Shown here: positions 51,923 through 64,000 of the stretch, in pieces | Layout: each line of letters opens with the position of its first letter | How positions within the stretch are numbered: position 1 is the first letter of the stretch | Assembly (NCBI GenBank): GCA_014529385.2 | Contig: CM043942.1 | Coordinates: forward strand, 24,764,469-24,828,468 | Length of the DNA stretch: 64,000 nt | Direction of reading: 5' to 3' | From: Adiantum capillus-veneris | Lineage: Eukaryota > Streptophyta > Polypodiopsida > Polypodiales > Pteridaceae | Translations under genes and position numbers: made by a program | Notes under the pieces: model-generated | The model's database searches: none | The model's input: only the letters and a program-made list of their open reading frames with translations | What the model was told of the DNA's origin: nothing

Positions 51923-52253
51923 CTCAAGAACGGATATTCAATAATGGAGCCTCCTTGCAAAAAGGCTTCCTTATAAAGGCTTGCATCACAATCCTTTCTA
52001 CAATGGGTTTAAGTTTGAGCCTGCTAGATAGCATATACAACTTGGAACTCACAATGAGCCCAAAACCATATACAAATGTGGATAGGAAATATTGTGCACA
52101 TCCATAGCATATCTCCTGCGTGATGCATAATTGGTGTAGCCTGTGCTAGCCACTACTAACAACGCACGATGGATTCTCCTCATAACGGGTCTTACAAATG
52201 TGTGTTTTTAACACAAAAAATTACAAGGGGTAAATCAGACTCCATATTTCACA

Positions 52254-52265
52254 ATCTTCCACTTG
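52254..52265 (-). promoter_or_regulatory. Polypurine tract and LTR junction of element I
   Basis: Minus strand reads CCAAGTGGAAGATTG followed by TGTGAAATATGG. A TNT1-type purine tract (CAAGTGGGAGATT) before a TG start is typical, so the 3' LTR would begin at 52253 and run leftwards. Confidence 0.6.
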
Positions 52266-52313
52266 GATACTGATCTCCAAAGCAAACCTGTGACTGCTTT
52301 TCATCCTAGCTTC

Positions 52314-53045
52314 TTATCCTTGAATACCGATTGAAGATGAGCAAAAGCTCAGCTTCTCCTTGTTGACCACCTTTGTAAACATGTCTGCAGAATTTTCACT
52401 TGTATGCACCTTTCCTAGATTTAGCTGTCTTTCTTCCAAAAGTGTGCGTATGAAGTGATATCTCACCTTAGTGTCCTTTGTCCCTGCATGAAAGGATGAG
52501 TTCTTTGCAAGATGGATAGCGCTTTGGCTATTACTGCACAAGACATAGTGGTCCTATTTGAATCCAAGCTCTTCTAAGAATTTGTGAAGCCACAAAATCT
52601 CTTTGCTTGCCTTTGTCATTCCTACATACTCCCCCTCCGTGGTAGAAAGTGAGACCACTTTTTGCAGCTTTGAAGCCTAACTTACTGTTGTGTCTCCAAT
52701 TTTGAAGACATAGCCAATAGTGCTTCTTTGAGTATCTTTGTCACTTGCCATATCTGCATCAGCATACCCTTGAAGAAAAATATCAGTCGCTCCAAAATAC
52801 AAAGCATTTGTCATTGTCCTTTTGAGATACCTAAGTATCCACTTCACATCTTGCCAGTGTTCTTTACTTGGGTTTTCCATGAACCTACTTACAAATCCCA
52901 TTGTATGTGGAATGTCGTGCCTTGCGCAGACCGTAGCATACATAAGAGAACCTACCGCTGCACCATATGGAACTTTAGACATATATGCTATCTCCTCTTG
53001 TGTCTTTGGACACATATCCTTGGTTAGTTTAAAGTGGCCAGCCAA
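52314..53045 (-). pseudogene. Element I RNase H
   Basis: Minus-strand frames hold the copia RT-RNase H junction (YGAAVGSLMYATVCARHDI), LRYLKRTMTNALYFG, GYADADMASDKDTQRSTIGY (first catalytic Asp) and the end block NSQSAIHLAKNSSFHAGTKD and HTSENSADMFTK. A stop or frameshift near 52675 splits the two open parts. The domain is complete in order but not in one frame. Confidence 0.85.
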
Positions 53046-53069
53046 AGGTGTAGAAAACGTTTTTGCATT

Positions 53070-53886
53070 TTACATTGCAAACCTTTCTAGTACCTTCTTG
53101 ATGTAATCCTCTCGAGATAGCTTTATTGTCTTCTTCATTTTGTTCCTTGATATCTTCATACCAAGTATCCTCATTGCAACACCTAAATCTTTCATTGAAG
53201 AGGATTTAGACAGCTCCTCTTGTAGGTCTTTGATGTCCTGCATGTTAGCACTTGCAATCAACATGTCATCAACATACAAAATTAGGATGATGAATTTCAC
53301 ATCTCCCAAATTATTTGTGTAGACGCATTGATCTGAGTTGCATCTTGCGAATCCACGATCCAACATCCATCAATTGAACTTCAAGTACCACTATCTTGAT
53401 GCTTGCTTTAAACCATACAAGCTCTTCTTTAATCTGCAAACCATTTCTCCTTACCTTTTACTTCATACCCCTTTGGTTGAATCATGTAAATTTCCTCCTC
53501 TAAATCACCGTGAGGGAATGCTGTATTTACATCCATTTTCTCCAAATTTAAATCATGAGAAGCCACAAGGATTAAGACAAAATCCTAATTGAGTTCATTT
53601 TTACAATAGGAGAAAATATTTCATTGAAGTCAGTACCTTTCTTTTTGGAAAACCCTTTGACCACAAGCCTAGACTTGTACCTTTTCTTCCCACCTTCTTC
53701 TTCCTTTAGCTTGTACACCAATTTGTTGTGAAGTGCCCGTTTACCTTTAGGCAACTCAACCAAATCCCATGTTTGATTGCGATGTAATGAGTCCATCTCC
53801 ACTCGCATTCTCTTTATCCATTCTTCTTTGGGTTCATGCTGCATAGCTTCCTCGTATGATTCCGGATCTCCAGAATCTGAGATCAA
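53070..53886 (-). pseudogene. Element I reverse transcriptase
   Basis: The N-terminal part at 53886-53572 has the block YEEAMQHEPKEEWIKRMRVEM, TWDLVELPKGKRAL and KSRLVVKGFSKKKGTDFNE. The palm follows at 53366-53070 with the catalytic YVDDMLIAS motif intact and the segment SMKDLGVAMRILGMKI. Between them (53400-53570) the frame is broken several times. Copia RT features are clear. Confidence 0.88.
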
Positions 53887-54900
53887 GAGATGGTTGAAGG
53901 AAGGAAAAATAAATTCTGAAGGTCTACTTGCTCTGTAGATTTGCAGGAAATAGGTTGAGGCTCCTCATTTGGTTGACGTTGTTGTATGTTGTCACCGTTT
54001 GCACTCCTTAAGTCTTCACCGTCCTCAAGCTCCATGTACTCATCACATGTTTCTTTTGTTTTTTTTTTTCTTTTCAAGTAATCTTTGTACAAATTTTGCT
54101 CATTGAAAACTACATCCCTACTTCTAAAGATTTTACCATCTTCAGGATTCCATAGGCGAATCTATGTGCATGAAAGACTCACACGCAAACACTTTGAGGA
54201 ATGAATAATTCACCGGTTTACCTGTCCATGCCTCCTCTAGAACTCCCCCATCCAATGCCGTTGAGGGTGACCGGTTGATCAAATACACATATGTATTTAT
54301 TGCTTCCACCAAAGCTCAAGCGGTAAGCCTGCATGTAGTCGCATGCTTCATGCTCGCTCCATGATTTTTATGTTCATTCTTTCAAAATTCCCATTTTGTT
54401 GAGGTGTCCTTGGTGTTGTCTTTTGCCTACGAATACCATTGCTAGAAGAAAAGATTTCAAAAGCTTGGCTGCAATATTTGCCTCCATTGTCGAATCTGAA
54501 GCATTTAACCTTGGTACTTGCTTCATTCTCCACAAAGGCTTTCCACATTTGAATATGGAAAACACATCGGATTTATTCTTCATCACATAAACCCATGTTT
54601 TTCTAGTTGCATCATTTATGAATGTTACATAGTAGAATGAGCCACCAAGGGATGGTTTACTTGCAGGACCCCAAACGTCAAAATTACCTAACTCAAGTTT
54701 TTATTTTTTCTTTCATTTCCTCATTTTTGAAATTTTACCCTCTTTTTTAACAATAAACACAATCTTCACAGAACTCTAAGTCCACTTCTTTCAAACCTGG
54801 TAGAAGCTTCTTAGATTGAAGGATTTGCATTCCTTTGGCACTCATATGCCGAAGCCGATAGTGCCACAATGCACTCACAAGTTGAAGGTTGCGTGCTGAC
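53887..54900 (-). pseudogene. Element I integrase
   Basis: The GAG_pre-integrase zinc region (ALWHYRLRHMSAKGMQIL, CEDCVYC) is at 55004-54747. In the core the second catalytic Asp is in CFRFDNGGKYC and Glu is in NGNFERMN (about 54540-54370), where the usual form is NGVAERMN. The first-Asp block is lost among stops near 54700. The part between 54350 and 53890 is a low-identity linker with acidic runs (EYMELEDGEDL). Confidence 0.82.
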
Positions 54901-54969
54901 AGTACACAAGTAAAGTGTACCAACCTTTTCTCCTTTGGCAACCACCAAAGATCCCTTTGAGATCTTCCA

Positions 54970-55232
54970 ATGCTTGTTTTTGAATGCAATGTTGCAACCT
55001 TCATCGTCCAATTGTCCTGTAGAGATCAAATTTTTGCGAAGAGAAGGAACATGCCTTACATCTTTAAGCTTCCATTCGTTTTTTTAGCAGTTTTGACACA
55101 ATCTATACCTTTACCAGCAATCTCACAAGCTTCATCATCTCCGAAGTATACATACCCAAAATTACCTTTGGTGTAATCTTGGAAATGCTGCTTGTGTGGT
55201 GTTGCATGGAATGAAGCCCAAGAATCTACTAT
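54970..55232 (-). pseudogene. Element I protease
   Basis: Minus strand reads DSWASFHATPHKQHF near 55230-55180, where copia proteases of this type have DSGASFHATP. The Gly to Trp change is in the active-site triplet, so the enzyme would be dead even without the neighbouring stops. GNFGYVYFGDDEACEI follows. Confidence 0.82.
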
Positions 55233-55570
55233 TCAAGAATTAGACACATTGTCTAATGAGAGAATTAGAGAACCTTGCTCTACTTTACCTGCCACATTGG
55301 CCCCTGATGTTGGCTTGTTGTCTTGAGACTCTGACTCCTTCTTCTTAGACCAGCAATCCTTCTTTACGTGGCCCTTCTTGCTGCAATTCCAACATTTGAG
55401 AACTGATTTTGTGTGCGACTTGCTCTGCCTTGAGTGATCACGACCCTTTTGGTTTTTGAACCTCTCCTTAGGCTTCCTCTTATTTCCACTGACAGCAGTG
55501 AAACACACATCTATAATGGCATTTTGTGGCCCCATGGTCATAATCTCATCTTTTTGCATCCTTAAGTTAA
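55233..55570 (-). pseudogene. Element I gag C-terminal part
   Basis: Minus strand: LRMQKDEIMTMGPQNA, Lys/Arg-rich spacer, and CCHC zinc knuckle CWNCSKKGHVKKDC (about 55390-55350), then DSESQ-like acidic stretch. The frame remains open through the minisatellite to 55637, but those first residues are encoded by the repeat, not by gag. Confidence 0.82.
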
Positions 55571-56470
55571 AAAGAAACCCCATGGCCCTAAGGCCATAGG
55601 GTGGTTTAGTTGCCTTAGGTAATACATACAAGATCATTATGTACTAATGGCTCTATACTAGAACCCTATGGCCCTAGGGCCATAGGGTTCTATCTATGTT
55701 TGTGAGGAGCTCTATGGACCTAGGGTCATAGGACGCCCTCTATTACCGAGGCCTTATGATCCCAAATCATAAGGTGCTCTATTTTTGTACCTAATGACCG
55801 TATGCATTTTGTGTTTCCTACAAAGTACACCTAATGGCTCTTAGGCCATAAGGTGGCCTAGGTTCCTATGTAAAGCCTTGATATTGGCACCCTGTGGCCA
55901 TAGGAAAATAGTCCTATGACCATAAAGTGCTCTCTTTTGAAGGTAAGGAGCATAGGGTCATCCTTTTCACCTTCTAGTGGGGGCCTAGGCCCGTAGGGTT
56001 CTCTTTATGTTAGGTAACAATGAACCATATGGACTTAGGGCCATAGGCTCATCAAGTTTCCTTATGTATTACATGAAAATTTCAAAGTAATGGCTCTATA
56101 TTGGCACCATGTGACCTTAGGGCCATAAGGTGTTCTCTATGTTAGTTAGTGAGGAATCCTATGGCTGCAAAGTGCTCTTTTTGTTAGCTAGAACCCCTAT
56201 GGCCCTAAGTCCATAGGGTGCTATTTTTGTTATCTAGAAACCCTACGTCCCTAAGGCCACATAGTGCTCTTTTTGTTAGCTAGAAACCCTATTGGCCCAA
56301 GGCCACATGGTGCTTTTCTTGTTAGCTAAAAACCCTATGGCCCTAAGGCCACAAGGTGCTCTATTTGTTAGCTATAAAACCTATGGCCCCAAGTCCATTG
56401 ATTGCTCTTTTTGTTAGCTAAACACTATGGCTCTAAGGCCATAGGGTGATATTTTTGTTATTTAAAATCC
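55571..56470. repeat. Minisatellite with palindromic CCTATGGCCCTAAGGCCATAGG core
   Basis: About 15 copies. From 56195 the unit is regular at about 46 bp (agctagaaaccct, then the palindromic core, then gtgctctttttgtt). Further left the units are diverged and of variable length but keep the ATGGCC...GGCCAT inverted arms. The array interrupts element I gag at its left end. Confidence 0.9.
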
Positions 56471-58215
<1,745 letters not shown>

Positions 58216-58689
58216 CTGCCACAGGACAACCCCCAAGCACATCTATCCCTTCAAACACATAAACATATTAGATGGATGTACATCAATGGGACTACTTGAG
58301 ACGAGGGCCCTATATAGGATCAGTGGTTGTGGATGTGCGACATGGAATAACTCATTGGTTTGGTATCATGACACTACAAGTGGAATGACACCGATGAAGC
58401 AAATTTTGACCCCAAGGCCAAAAGTTTCATAGTAAAAAAGCACGAAAAAAGCCAAAAATAGTAAGTTTTTCCACAACAAATGTGCGTTATTTTTTTTCTC
58501 GATGCCGATCAAGGGTCTTGAAAACAAGGATAAGAATTTATGAATTATATATGATAAAATGGACCAAAAAAAGACACCAATACTTGGATTGCGGGTGAGC
58601 TCAAAAGACTATGTGACTGCATATTAGCTGCAAGTATTGATAAAAGGTATGATAACACTTGGACATGGTCATGAGATGTATGGTCATTT

Positions 58690-60450
58690 ATTGCTTAATG
58701 GTCTATGGCCTTCAGATCCCAATGCTACAATTGGTTCCCTTGCATTATGCTTACAGAATTTGGAAAAATAGAAAACCATGGACTAGGAGATTTATGCTAT
58801 GATGGTATGCCATGTAGCAATGTAATGTTATTCAATGCATTGAACTCAAGGACAACTCTAGACCACCAAAACAGAATGATGAAAGAGCACGAGAGGAATG
58901 CATCAACAATAACACCATTGTTGGCTATTGAAGGATGTAATAAAGAGATTGCTAACTTGCAATCAGCCTCCTCTCAATGTGTTGTGGATACCATGTCCAC
59001 TCGTGTATTTTGGAAATTGCATGAGAATATTTTGCTATAGCTAGATAGTTGTGAAGGAAAGAAAGGAATTGATATTTATTTGCATGGTTGTCCTTGCTAT
59101 TAGAAAAAGGTATTTTCAAAACTATCCAGTTGGGATTCTTAATGGTGGGTCATACACATGAGGACATAGATGCAATGTCTAGTAGGTTCTCATGGAGATT
59201 GCAAATAGTAATGACATTCACTTTTTACAATTAATGGAACATTTCCAGAAATGTGAAAGCTCTAGTCTAGCACCATTTATGATGACACAAGTTCATGACT
59301 TTAAATCATTCGTTAAAGGGTACATGTGTGATGGACATGATGCTCTTGTTGGACACTCTAAACCACTTCAATTTCATTTCTATATGCAAGGTGAAAATCC
59401 TAGTAATGCAATAAAAAATTCACCCTAAATCACCTGACTAGATGCCAAGGCAGTCAGGAATTGAGTTATGGAAAAAAGATCATCAAGGGAAGCCAAAACT
59501 TCCAGCAGGCTATCTAGATGTGGTACATAGACTATGTGTGGGACAGTCCGCTGGTTATTCAAGGGATTAGGACATATCTTGACTTTTGGAAAATATATTT
59601 TGTCTTAAAGGGAAAGGACCATGATTCTACAAAAAACATGGAGCCAATTATTCTTTATTGGAAAAACGTAATTAGTGAACTTGAACAACCAACCAATAAA
59701 CACATTGGTGAATACACATCATTTTGGCCAAAGACTACAAGGAGTCATCAAATGCAGATATTCAGAAATCATGTTTCAAAATATGTGATCACATTAAACA
59801 TTCACGTGACTTCCCCTTGGCTTATAGAAATCATCCAATTTGGTAAGCTCGATGGGATTTTTTCATTTCTTAATAGGTCTGCTTAGGGTTCACATAGTTT
59901 TGTAGTAACCTCATAAAAAAAACACATACCTCGGTGGGGTTTTGGTGGGTTGCCACATCACCACTTATTAGATTTTTTGTGATCATTTAAGTGTGATTAT
60001 GTACATTGTGATCACAAGAAATTTCATGTGATCGCGTGAACATTAAATCCCTAACATAGATGAGTTTCAAGGATATGAAGAATTGAATGATCACTATGTT
60101 GGTCCTCAAAGTGCAAGGCTGCAAGAACCTTTTAGGCCTCAAAGTGATGTAAGTAAAGGTAATATTGTGCTTGTGAGACCCGTAGATCTAGAATATCCGA
60201 TATGGATAAGAGTTGCAAAGTCAGATGTTGATCTAAACAGCTCATCTCCTAACTACAAGAAATTTTTCATTCAATATTGGGCACCAAAACATCAAAAAAC
60301 AAATGCCTCAATCCACGAACAATGTGAGGATTGTTGAAAAAATAACTGGCATTGAAATCTTGCTGACCCAAAGCATTGGGAGTGTTTTGATGCATTTGTG
60401 TGGTGGTCATGGACTCCAAGGAGTGGAAGACTTGCAGAACCAATTACGTC
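58690..60450 (+). pseudogene. Transposon-associated protein with GHTHEDID motif, degenerate
   Basis: The plus strand at 59136-59204 reads FLMVGHTHEDIDAMSSRFSW. Upstream, in another frame, there is a piece like LDSCEGKKGIDIYLHGCPCY, matching the usual LDNC.GENKN block. Downstream pieces are HDALVGHSKPLQFHFY, GIELWKKDHQGKPKLPAGYL and IRVAKSDVDLNSSS. This order fits a large uncharacterised protein family in plants and animals (DUF7869-like, named from memory) that is often repetitive and of suspected transposon origin. At least ten frameshifts or stops. No terminal repeats were found. Confidence 0.55.
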
Positions 60451-61289
60451 CCATTCAATGTTGTGGAGAAGGAACAAGCTAGCTTAATAGGAGAAAATTA
60501 ATAACATTTTATATTCATATCTTCGTGTTTTTAACATTTTCCTTGCCTATGTATGATTTTATGAGGTGTTTATTAACACCATATGAACATAAACTTTTAA
60601 TGAAAAAAAAGGTGTCTCTAAACACCACTATTTTCTTGAGAATCTATCTCTTTCTCTAATGTAGTACAAGGATTGAACAACAAAATTTATTTTTAACATT
60701 CCCAATTTGAAGAAAATTTTCTCAAATCCGATGGAAACTAGGACTACATAGGCATTGAAATCAGTCCCAAAGTTGTGGGATTTTCCCCTTTTATCTAATG
60801 GTGTTATACCTCAATTTTCCACCTTGATTGGCCCTTTATGGAGCCCACTTGGACTAGAAAACCACCTCAAGTATACATTTCAACAATTACTTGACTACCT
60901 TGGGCCTTTATACCTTCTCTAACACTCTGTTATGCCCCTATAGGCACCCACAGTATTGCTTTGCACTACTCACAACATTGACCAGCTTTAGCTACACCAT
61001 CATTGACCAGATTTAGCTACACCATCATTGCCTAACCCCCTTGTTGAACATTCATGTTTAACCACAAACATTCTTACATAACTGAAAAACTATCACATGA
61101 ACCTCACAACCAAAAAAACTCACAAGCCAAAACCATATGTACAGGATATATGCAAAGACTTATTTCCACTACACACCATTTAGATCAGGTGTGTTTCCCA
61201 TCCCCCTTGGGTACAATTTGATGCACATAAGGAACTAGACTTTTGTCAAATTACATCTTGAGCCACACACCTTTCATCGTATGCATAAG
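60451..61289. other. Noncoding AT-rich stretch
   Basis: No open frame with family features. A 24-bp tandem phrase (GACCAG(C/A)TTTAGCTACACCATCATTG) occurs twice at about 60979-61028. Otherwise nothing seen. Confidence 0.6.
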
Positions 61290-62115
61290 AAGCTTTCCAC
61301 CAGCTGATAGGTCCCATTAGTAAAGGAGTTTGTACTTTGTATAGATCCATCCATTTCTTCTTAAAATTCTTCTAGAAAGTGAAAATCTAGGTAAATTTTG
61401 TACTTCATCACCATATCGCCTTCTTATATCTTCTTGTCTGGTAGGCTTTGGTTGAGCTTTGCAATTTCTTCTCCCACTGCTCCATATAGTAGTCCACTAC
61501 TACCTCTTTGTCCATCCTCAAGGCTTAAAGAATAAGAGTACGATCATGTAAAACCTCATGCTGAGTGGTATTGACTCATTACATACCATTTAAAGCTCCT
61601 AGTGATTTGTGCACTACAAACACTACCTCGTTGTTGTGAGCTAGCTCAAATGGAGTGAAATTTGTATTAACTTTTTATGATGTCTTATACGCCCATAAAC
61701 ACTTTTCAAGGCTATTTTCCCACTCTTTGTCTTGATTGTACACACACTTCATTAATAATCTTGCTGATTTGACCATTGGAAATCTCTACTAGATTTTTGC
61801 ATTGGGGATCATAGGGTAAATTGATTTCGAATGCCTAGCTTCTCCACTAATTCTTGCATTAGCTTCCTCCTAAACCACTTAACTCTATAAAAAAATGAGC
61901 ACACAAGGCACTCCAAAGACGGAAACAAATGCAGTCAAAGACAAACTAGCCACAACATGTGCATTTACATCTTTAATTGCCTTAGCCGAAACCCACATAG
62001 TGAGGTAGTCAATGGATACCACAATGTATTTCTTACCACTCATCAACTTAGCGAGAGGGCTGATGGAATCCAAAACCCACTTCTCAAAAGCACTTTGAGT
62101 GATGATAGTCCCCAT
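61290..62115 (-). pseudogene. Ty3/gypsy integrase fragment
   Basis: Minus strand starts at 62115. It contains FEKWVLDSISPLAKLMSGKKY with the first catalytic Asp, IVVSIDYLTMWVSAKAIKD and the second block VFGVPCVLIF without the usual SD. Further down (about 61780) the sequence reads NLVEISNGQISKIINEV, the NGQVEVSN-like block with the catalytic Glu (VEISNGQ), then EVCVQSRQRVGK and a C-terminal basic part to about 61400. Many stops. The type (WGIDFMGP..SN-like) is that of Athila/Tat integrases. Confidence 0.75.
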
Positions 62116-62367
62116 GTGATTTGTCTATGAGTCATCTTTCACCCATGGTCACCACTTGTTAGGAATTTCCATGGGCTCATCTCTTGAATTTGTCCCCGTT
62201 TCATTGGGCCCTGGTTCTAGTTCTTGTGTCCTTAAAACTTCTATCCCCTTTTGCAAGTCAGTGATCTTTCCTTGTGCCAACATGTCTCTTTGAGTAGCTT
62301 TCTCGGCCATGTCAACCATTTATTCTTGTAATGTTTCCAGATTCTTTTGAAGTTGTTCATGTTATTT
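62116..62367 (-). other. Linker between coiled-coil ORF and integrase remnant
   Basis: Minus-strand sequence between the coiled coil and the integrase. No zinc knuckle, protease, RT or RNase H is found, so a large deletion must lie here if both belong to one element. Confidence 0.5.
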
Positions 62368-64000
62368 CTACAGAATTTTGCATTCTACTCTCATTCTTTC
62401 TTTGGTGGCTAGAGATCCTTCTGCCATATGCATCCTCTGTCTTTTCTCTAGATGCAATTCCTTCTGGAGGGTGGTGATTTGTGCTTCTAGGGATTGTATA
62501 ACTTGGGTATCTGCTCTTGCACTTGCCCCTACCGGCCTCGGTGTAGCCCTTAGTCTTTTGATTGTCCGGTCTTGGAGCTCTAACCTTTTCTTTGACTCTA
62601 GGACTTCATCTTTTGTCGCTTCTAAGTCATCCAAGACCTGATCTCTGCTCTTGGAGAGTCTTGATTACTCTCGAGGCTTCAGTCATCTCTAGCAGGAGAG
62701 TGTCTCTTTTGCTCTCAGATTCCATTAGTGTTGCAGTAAGAGTGTTGAGCTCTTTCTCTGCTTCCTTCAGGTGTGTATCTTGTACCAGATTTGAGAGGTT
62801 CTCATGTTCCCTCTGCATGTTGTCATCCTTGGTACGCAGCATGCTGTTCTCTTCAACAATGGTAAGAGACCGCATTCGGACTCTATCCAGTATTTGATAA
62901 GCGGCTCTTATGTCATCTTCATTTACTGCTACAAGGTTTTGACCTGTGGTTCTATCAATTGGACCAGCCAATGGAACCTGATAACCCGTATTGATCAATA
63001 CTCCTGCAAGTGGTGTTCAAAATGGGTTAGCCAAGGGTCCCCATTGAGGCACCAGAGGCATTTGAACCATCCCTAGCACTCCGGGCTGTGGTGAATATTA
63101 TTCTGGAGCTCTTTGTTGAGACTCATGGTCTACCTTTCTCATTTCAACTTCATCATCTCTTTCCTTGTTTCTGGGGAGATCTTGTCTTTCTTCTTCTTTC
63201 CTTGTAGCCCATGGTGGGTTTGGAGTACCATAAACCATTATGGAAGCCTCTGCCATTGTATATCCAGCTTGGATGAGATCTTCATGTGTAAAGTTCTTTT
63301 ATCCTTTTTCCGATATCCGTGTGCATATGTGGCCTCTTCTGTTGTTTTAGGTGAAGATTGGGGTTCGGGTGTAGAAGGTTTTGGGCTCGGAGGAGGTGTG
63401 GGAGAACTTGGTGGAGAAGGTGGTGTTTCCTCTTTCTTCTACTCTTCCTCTTGATCCTTCTTCTCTTGTGTTTATGATGTTTCTTTTAACATCTGTTTGA
63501 TGTTTTTCACTTCCTCCATTGTGAAAGGCTCTAAATTTTTCTGATCAAGTACCCTTTACGTCTCTTCATATGCCCAGATGTAATGGTAAAATTGGTCCTC
63601 TAGTGGTGTAGAGGAGCTTCCTCCATTTGGCACCCAGTATTCTTTGAAATCTCCTTTTAATGCTTTTTCTGCTTTGAACTGTTCTATCAATCTTTCAATC
63701 CGAGCATCTTTTTGACTGTGTGTTTTCTTGGGTCTCGATTCCCTTGCTAATGCCGCTTTTCCTTTATTCCTTGATGGCTCCACAGGCTCGTCTTCAGGCA
63801 CTGTTTCAAGATTTCTTCTTAACCTTGTGGTCATGGGTGGAGCTGCTGCTTTTACCGGCTCATCTTCAATTACCAAGTCTCATTTTGAACCACTCATTTT
63901 GTGTTGGAGGCTCTGGCCACTGTCCTCTGGCTCCGATTGCCTCATATGCAATCTTTGTCAAGGTTTCCCCTCCTCCATGATGTACTTTGGCTTTTCCATG
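62368..64000 (-). pseudogene. Coiled-coil, Pro-rich ORF remnant (retroelement gag-like)
   Basis: Minus strand from the window edge: ATG at the edge (MEKPKYIMEEGK), charged N-terminal part (63876-63556, KKTHSQKDARIERLIEQFKAEKA, shortened), a Pro/Ser-rich stretch near 63430-63350 (PPSPPSSPTPPPSPKPS), then long heptad-repeat coiled coils at 62998-62627 (ENLSNLVQDTHLKEAEKEL) and 62634-62368 (VIQSLEAQITTLQKEL). Several frameshifts and stops separate the parts. Position and direction next to the integrase fragment suggest the gag-like first ORF of the same Athila/Tat-type element, but no zinc knuckle is visible. It may continue beyond the window. Confidence 0.45.

Larger units (their letters stand above)
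51921..55570 (-). mobile_element. Element I: degraded minus-strand Ty1/copia element
   Basis: Order on the minus strand from right to left: gag zinc knuckle (about 55570-55233), protease, integrase, RT, RNase H (to 52314), then a purine-rich tract and LTR end at 52253. This is copia order over 3.3 kb of coding DNA, with frequent stops and frameshifts. Sequence features resemble TNT1/Tork-type elements. The 5' part of gag, primer site and 5' LTR are missing and replaced by the minisatellite at 55571. Confidence 0.85.

Noticed and set aside
55571-56470. CRISPR-like array
   Set aside because: The units are tandem with related spacers, in eukaryotic retrotransposon-rich DNA, so it is a minisatellite.

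Overview
The window is retrotransposon-rich plant DNA with no host gene that I can recognise. The evidence for a plant is chromodomain Ty3/gypsy elements, a Tat-type Ty3/gypsy element with two RNase H domains, Ty1/copia elements, initiator-tRNA-Met primer sites (TGGTATCAGAGC) and CACTA-like ends. I cannot name the species. The TE density and long CA and CT microsatellites suggest a large genome.

The best-resolved structure is a three-level nest at 3282-31596. Element D (3287-31591) is a chromovirus-type element with LTRs of about 2.8 kb. It is bounded by a GCGGC target duplication at 3282-3286 and 31592-31596. Its 5' LTR is split by element E (4000-23728), a Tat-lineage element inserted in a CA repeat just downstream of D's TATA-like box. 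E carries an extra ORF, gag, protease, RT, RNase H, a second RNase H and integrase. Its 3' part is cut off at 12081 and replaced by a chromovirus family C complex (12082-22410). That complex is a partial C pol, a shared LTR, a full C internal region and a second LTR. A stretch of 3008 bp (12082-15089) is repeated at 19403-22410 with only two substitutions seen. LTR similarity runs C > E > D, which agrees with the nesting order.

Element D is an internal deletion derivative: gag is joined to a short RT scrap, then to integrase plus chromodomain. Upstream of gag lies an unidentified reading frame whose likely first exon sits inside the LTR and could be spliced in frame to the internal region.

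Right of D (31597-33990) I see no gene. A minus-strand Ty3-like remnant G follows (about 34000-37235: gag, long leader, primer site, LTR). Then comes element F, an old relative of C. F starts at about 37240, is interrupted at 40238-46233 by a segment holding a truncated copia element (H), and continues to its 3' LTR at 48066-51118. That LTR itself holds a 1.3-kb CACTA-like element.

From 51119 to 64000 there is a degraded minus-strand copia element (I), a minisatellite with palindromic 46-bp units, a compound CT/CA microsatellite, a pseudogene of a transposon-associated protein with a GHTHEDID motif, and minus-strand Ty3-like integrase and coiled-coil fragments. Nearly every reading frame is broken. 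The least damaged element is C, whose roughly 1650-codon gag-pol frame is interrupted by two stop codons only.
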